Below are positions 61,218-64,000 of a DNA stretch of 64,000 nucleotides, in pieces. Made by a program: the position numbers and the translations under genes. Source of the DNA: Paracoccaceae bacterium (GTDB lineage Bacteria; Pseudomonadota; Alphaproteobacteria; Rhodobacterales; Rhodobacteraceae). The stretch's first letter is position 1. Each line of letters opens with the position of its first letter. Location of the stretch: positions 235 to 64,234 of the forward strand of contig JAHDEX010000004.1 in assembly GCA_020628545.1 (NCBI GenBank), given 5' to 3'. A model generated the notes under the pieces. It worked only from the letters and a program-made list of their open reading frames with translations, made no database searches and was not told the DNA's origin.

Positions 61218-62522
61218 ATGGACAGCCCCAAAAGCTCTGATCTCGATAGATTGCGCAACGCCATTCATGGCCGACGCGACGATTTGATCGCCCTGACGCA
61301 AGACTTGATCCGCATCCCGACTCTGAATCCGCCGGGCGAATTCTATGGGGACATTTGTGATTACCTCGACAAACGCCTCAGCGCTGCTGGATTTGAAACG
61401 GAGTTGATCCGCGCCTTTGGTACGCCGGGTGACAGTGAGCAGTATCCGCGATGGAACTTGATCGCGCGTCGTGAGGGAAGCAGGCCGGGAGAATGCGTGC
61501 ACTTCAATTCCCACATCGATGTGGTGGAGGTTGGCAAGGGCTGGAGGCAAGACCCTTTTGGCGGTGCTTTGCTCGATGGCAAGATCTACGGGCGCGGTGC
61601 TTGTGATATGAAAGGCGGGTTGGCGGCGAGCATCATCGCAGCAGAGGCGTTTCTTGAGATTTTTCCCGACTTTGCTGGTGCAATCGAAATATCCGGCACA
61701 GCCGACGAAGAATCTGGCGGCTATGGTGGCGTGGCCTATCTGGCTGAAAAGGGATACTTTTCGCCGGCACGCGTACAACACGTGATCATCCCCGAACCCT
61801 TGAACAAAGACCGCGTTTGCCTGGGTCATCGCGGTGGTTGGTGGGCCGAGATCGAGACATTCGGCGAGATCGCTCATGGGTCCATGCCATTCCTCGGCGA
61901 TTGCGCAGTGCGGCACATGGGTGCAGTGCTAGAGAAATTTGAAAGCGATTTGTTCCCGGCGATGGCGTCGCGGACGACTGACATGCCAGTGGTTCCCGAA
62001 GGCGCGCGGCAATCGACGATGAACATCAACTCAATCCATGGGGGACAGGCGGAACAAGCCGCAGATTTCACCGGGCTGCCCGCGCATTGTGTCCCTGACA
62101 GTTGCCGGATAGTCATCGACCGGCGTTTCCTTGTTGAGGAGCCGCTGGACCAGGTCCGTGGCGAGGTGGAAGGTCTTCTGGAAGGTTTGAAAGCGGAGCG
62201 TCCGCGCTTTGACTACGCGCTGCGCGAGATCAACAGTGTTCTGCCGTCGATGACGGACAGAGATGCGCCTATCGCCGCGACCATTGCCGGAGAGATTGCG
62301 CAGGTGATGGGCAAGGCGGCGGAATTCGTCGCCTCGCCCGGCACCTACGATCAAAAGCATATCGACCGGATTGGTAAGCTGAAGAATTGTGTGGCTTACG
62401 GGCCCGGCATTCTGGAACTGGCGCATAAGCCAGATGAATATGTCGGCGTCGATGACATGCTGGAAAGTGCGGAGGTCATGGCGCGCAGCCTGGTGCGGTT
62501 GCTCTTGATTGAGGCGGTCTGA
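61218..62522 (+). CDS. M20 family amidohydrolase (acetylornithine deacetylase/desuccinylase type)
   Basis: Predicted 434 residues. Metal-binding motifs of the M20 family are all present: VHFNSHIDVVEVG (His and Asp), GRGACDMKGGLA (bridging Asp), GTADEESGGYGG (catalytic Glu-Glu) and the C-terminal AHKPDEYVGVDD (His). An insertion dimerisation domain spans about 190-320. Such enzymes remove acyl groups from amino acids (ArgE, DapE) or hydrolyse N-carbamoyl or similar compounds. The exact substrate is not shown; no arg or dap genes lie next to it. It is followed by a hairpin and the convergent panBC genes. Confidence 0.9.
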   Translation: MDSPKSSDLDRLRNAIHGRRDDLIALTQDLIRIPTLNPPGEFYGDICDYLDKRLSAAGFETELIRAFGTPGDSEQYPRWNLIARREGSRPGECVHFNSHIDVVEVGKGWRQDPFGGALLDGKIYGRGACDMKGGLAASIIAAEAFLEIFPDFAGAIEISGTADEESGGYGGVAYLAEKGYFSPARVQHVIIPEPLNKDRVCLGHRGGWWAEIETFGEIAHGSMPFLGDCAVRHMGAVLEKFESDLFPAMASRTTDMPVVPEGARQSTMNINSIHGGQAEQAADFTGLPAHCVPDSCRIVIDRRFLVEEPLDQVRGEVEGLLEGLKAERPRFDYALREINSVLPSMTDRDAPIAATIAGEIAQVMGKAAEFVASPGTYDQKHIDRIGKLKNCVAYGPGILELAHKPDEYVGVDDMLESAEVMARSLVRLLLIEAV

Positions 62523-62531
62523 TCCAATTGA

Positions 62532-62546
62532 GCGCCCTGCGGGCGC
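62532..62546 (+). terminator. Hairpin after the M20 gene
   Basis: GCGCCC-TGC-GGGCGC starts 10 bp after the stop codon and is followed by a T-rich stretch after about 10 bases. The stem is perfect. A weak terminator is plausible. Confidence 0.45.
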
Positions 62547-62644
62547 ACGACATATTTTAGTTTGGTCACACGCGTGTAGCGCATGGGGAACGTGCGGGCG
62601 CCTCCGGCTGCCGGTTTTTGGATCAAAGAATCAACAGGTTGGTG

Positions 62645-62661
62645 GCCGCCGGGACGGCGGC
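62645..62661 (-). terminator. Hairpin downstream of panC
   Basis: GCCGCC-GGGAC-GGCGGC lies 8-24 bp past the panC stop on the minus strand. The stem is perfect but no T-run follows, so it is a weak terminator call at the end of panBC. Confidence 0.35.
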
Positions 62662-62668
62662 GAGCGTT

Positions 62669-63511
62669 TCAGACTGCGATATTATCGATCAACCTGACAC
62701 CCGCCAGCCAGGCCGCCGCAAAAAGACGGGCGTCCTTGGTGGGTGCATCGAGAAGCGACAGGCTCACTCCGTCGCGCAGTTCAAGGTATTCAACCTCGTT
62801 ATAGCCACCCGCCACGATCCGTTCGATCGCAGGCCCCTGAAGCTCTGACATCGTGGCACCATTCCGCAACGCGCTCCGCATCTCTTCCATGGTCTCAGCG
62901 AGCACCGGTGCTTTGACACGCGCACGGTCAGAGATCAGCAGGTTGCGGGAGGACATGGCGAGGCCGTCTTCTTCGCGGATCGTGGGACAGCCAACCACCT
63001 CAATTGGGATGTCGAGGTCGCGTGCCATGCGGCGCACGATTTGAAGCTGTTGGTAGTCTTTCTCACCAAAGTAGGCCTTGTCAGCCGAAGTTTGGATAAA
63101 GAGCTTGGAGACCACTGTCGCCACACCATCAAAATGACCCGGCCGGTGTGCCCCACAAAGCATATCGGTCAAGCCAGCAACAGAGACGGTGGTCGCGAAG
63201 CCGTCGGGGTACATCTGATCCCCATCCGGATTATAAATGAGATCAACGCCGATGCTTTCCAGTTTTTTGGCATCTTCCTGTTCGGTGCGGGGGTAGTTTT
63301 TCAGGTCATCTGGATTGTTGAACTGTTTCGGGTTCACAAAGATCGTGACGATCACCCGATCACAGTCTTTGCGCGCGGCCCTGGCCAGAGACAGATGACC
63401 CTGATGTAGCGCGCCCATCGTTGGAACAACCCCAATCGTCTCACCTGCCTGACGCCAAAGACTTGTCTGCGCGCGCAGGCCTGCAAGCGTCGGCTCAATC
63501 GGTGCAATCAT
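62669..63511 (-). CDS. panC: Pantothenate synthetase
   Basis: Predicted 280 residues, normal for PanC. The adenylate-forming motifs are clear: [18 protein letters not shown] (HxGH), [49 protein letters not shown] and GLAMSSRN. It joins pantoate and beta-alanine with ATP to form pantothenate, the precursor of coenzyme A. Its start overlaps the panB stop by 4 bp, forming the usual panBC pair. It is convergent with the M20 gene. Confidence 0.96.
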   Translation of the reverse strand: MIAPIEPTLAGLRAQTSLWRQAGETIGVVPTMGALHQGHLSLARAARKDCDRVIVTIFVNPKQFNNPDDLKNYPRTEQEDAKKLESIGVDLIYNPDGDQMYPDGFATTVSVAGLTDMLCGAHRPGHFDGVATVVSKLFIQTSADKAYFGEKDYQQLQIVRRMARDLDIPIEVVGCPTIREEDGLAMSSRNLLISDRARVKAPVLAETMEEMRSALRNGATMSELQGPAIERIVAGGYNEVEYLELRDGVSLSLLDAPTKDARLFAAAWLAGVRLIDNIAV

Positions 63512-64000
63512 GGGGCCTTATCCGCGAAGACATGTTCAGCTGCCGGAAAGGTGCGCGCGCGGACTTCGTCTGCATAAGCGGCAATCGCTTTTTCGCCATC
63601 TTCTCCCAGATGCGCGTAGCGTTTCACGAACTTGGCTTTGAACGCGGTGAACAGCCCGAGCATGTCGTCCACGACGAGGATCTGTCCGTCGCAGCCTGCA
63701 CTTGCCCCAATGCCGATGGTGGGAATGGGGATCTCTGCTGTCACCTTATCGGCGAGGGACTCGGGGACTTTCTCAAGCACCACTGCAAAGGCGCCTGCGT
63801 CAGAGACCGCATCGGCGTCCGCGATCAATGCATCACCTGCATCACCCCGGCCTTGCACCTTATAGCCGCCAAGCGTGTTAATCGACTGCGGCGTAAGGCC
63901 AATGTGGGCCATCACAGGCACGCCACGTTTCACCAGAAACGCGATGGTTTCTGCCATCTCCACGCCACCTTCGAGTTTCACAGCCCCGGCCCCGGTTTCG
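63508..64000 (-). CDS. panB: 3-methyl-2-oxobutanoate hydroxymethyltransferase, C-terminal part, cut by window edge
   Basis: The frame is open to the right edge, giving about 164 residues of C-terminal PanB. It shows [54 protein letters not shown] and [12 protein letters not shown]-like [15 protein letters not shown]. PanB transfers a methylene group from 5,10-methylene-tetrahydrofolate to ketoisovalerate to form ketopantoate. About 110 N-terminal residues lie beyond the window. The stop overlaps panC by 4 bp. Confidence 0.95.
   Translation of the reverse strand, partial: ETGAGAVKLEGGVEMAETIAFLVKRGVPVMAHIGLTPQSINTLGGYKVQGRGDAGDALIADADAVSDAGAFAVVLEKVPESLADKVTAEIPIPTIGIGASAGCDGQILVVDDMLGLFTAFKAKFVKRYAHLGEDGEKAIAAYADEVRARTFPAAEHVFADKAP

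Noticed and set aside
60951-61916. 321-codon minus-strand frame near the M20 gene
   Set aside because: Most of it is opposite the M20 gene, which has all metal motifs, and the rest lies in the divergent promoter region.
1-64000. CRISPR arrays, rRNA and tRNA genes
   Set aside because: No regularly spaced repeats with unique spacers and no rRNA or tRNA signatures were seen in the window.

Overview
The window looks like a chromosome segment of a marine alphaproteobacterium of the Roseobacter group (Rhodobacteraceae). The evidence is the moderately high GC content, the many 4-base ATGA/GTGA gene overlaps, the N-methylglutamate type methylamine pathway, the TRAP transporter, the NasS/NasT-type nitrate assimilation cluster and the large RTX protein. 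No rRNA, tRNA or CRISPR was seen. Most genes lie on the minus strand.

Layout. (1) 1-770: the N-terminal part of a tyrosine recombinase running off the left edge, then a non-coding stretch with TGGGAC repeats and a 16-bp palindrome. (2) 771-3131: a membrane GGDEF-EAL protein. (3) 3238-13451: a complete set of genes for the N-methylglutamate pathway of monomethylamine use (gmaS, mgsCBA, mgdDCBA), with an XRE-cupin regulator inside and a terminator-like hairpin before gmaS. (4) 13706-18560: fucU, a TRAP transporter (dctMQP), a truncated LysR gene and iolB. (5) 18631-21494: a PhoP/PhoQ-like two-component system, a PepSY-like secreted protein with an Asn/Ser-rich tail and a small protein, preceded by a tandem 11-bp direct repeat. 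(6) 22099-28867: a 1975-residue secreted RTX protein made of two copies of the same module set, then a lipoprotein with a TbpB-like C-terminus. (7) 28885-43140: the assimilatory nitrate/nitrite cluster (nasT, nasS, nrtA, nrtB, nrt ATPase, globin, nirB, nirD, nasA, a TrpD-like protein, cysG), with an attenuator and an ANTAR-type RNA element in the nrtA leader. (8) 43273-49867: a hypothetical gene, a chemoreceptor, a flippase-like membrane protein, a 173-bp segment bounded by perfect 14-bp inverted repeats, an SMP-30 family enzyme and a secreted PilJ-domain protein. (9) 50140-60771: a co-directional set of eight genes coding for a Ser/Thr kinase, an FHA protein, a PP2C phosphatase, three P-loop GTPases (two dynamin-like) and two small unknown proteins. 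(10) 61218-64000: an M20 amidohydrolase, panC and the start of panB at the right edge.

How it works together. Methylamine is captured as gamma-glutamylmethylamide or N-methylglutamate and oxidised back to glutamate, releasing nitrogen and a C1 unit. Nitrate and nitrite are imported and reduced to ammonium, with siroheme made by the CysG encoded in the same cluster. The window is therefore rich in nitrogen acquisition. The part least explained by known systems is the kinase/FHA/phosphatase/dynamin cluster; the best reading is a phosphorylation-controlled membrane-remodelling or stress machine, which is inference. The duplicated RTX protein with six copies of an unrecognised repeat is the second novelty candidate.
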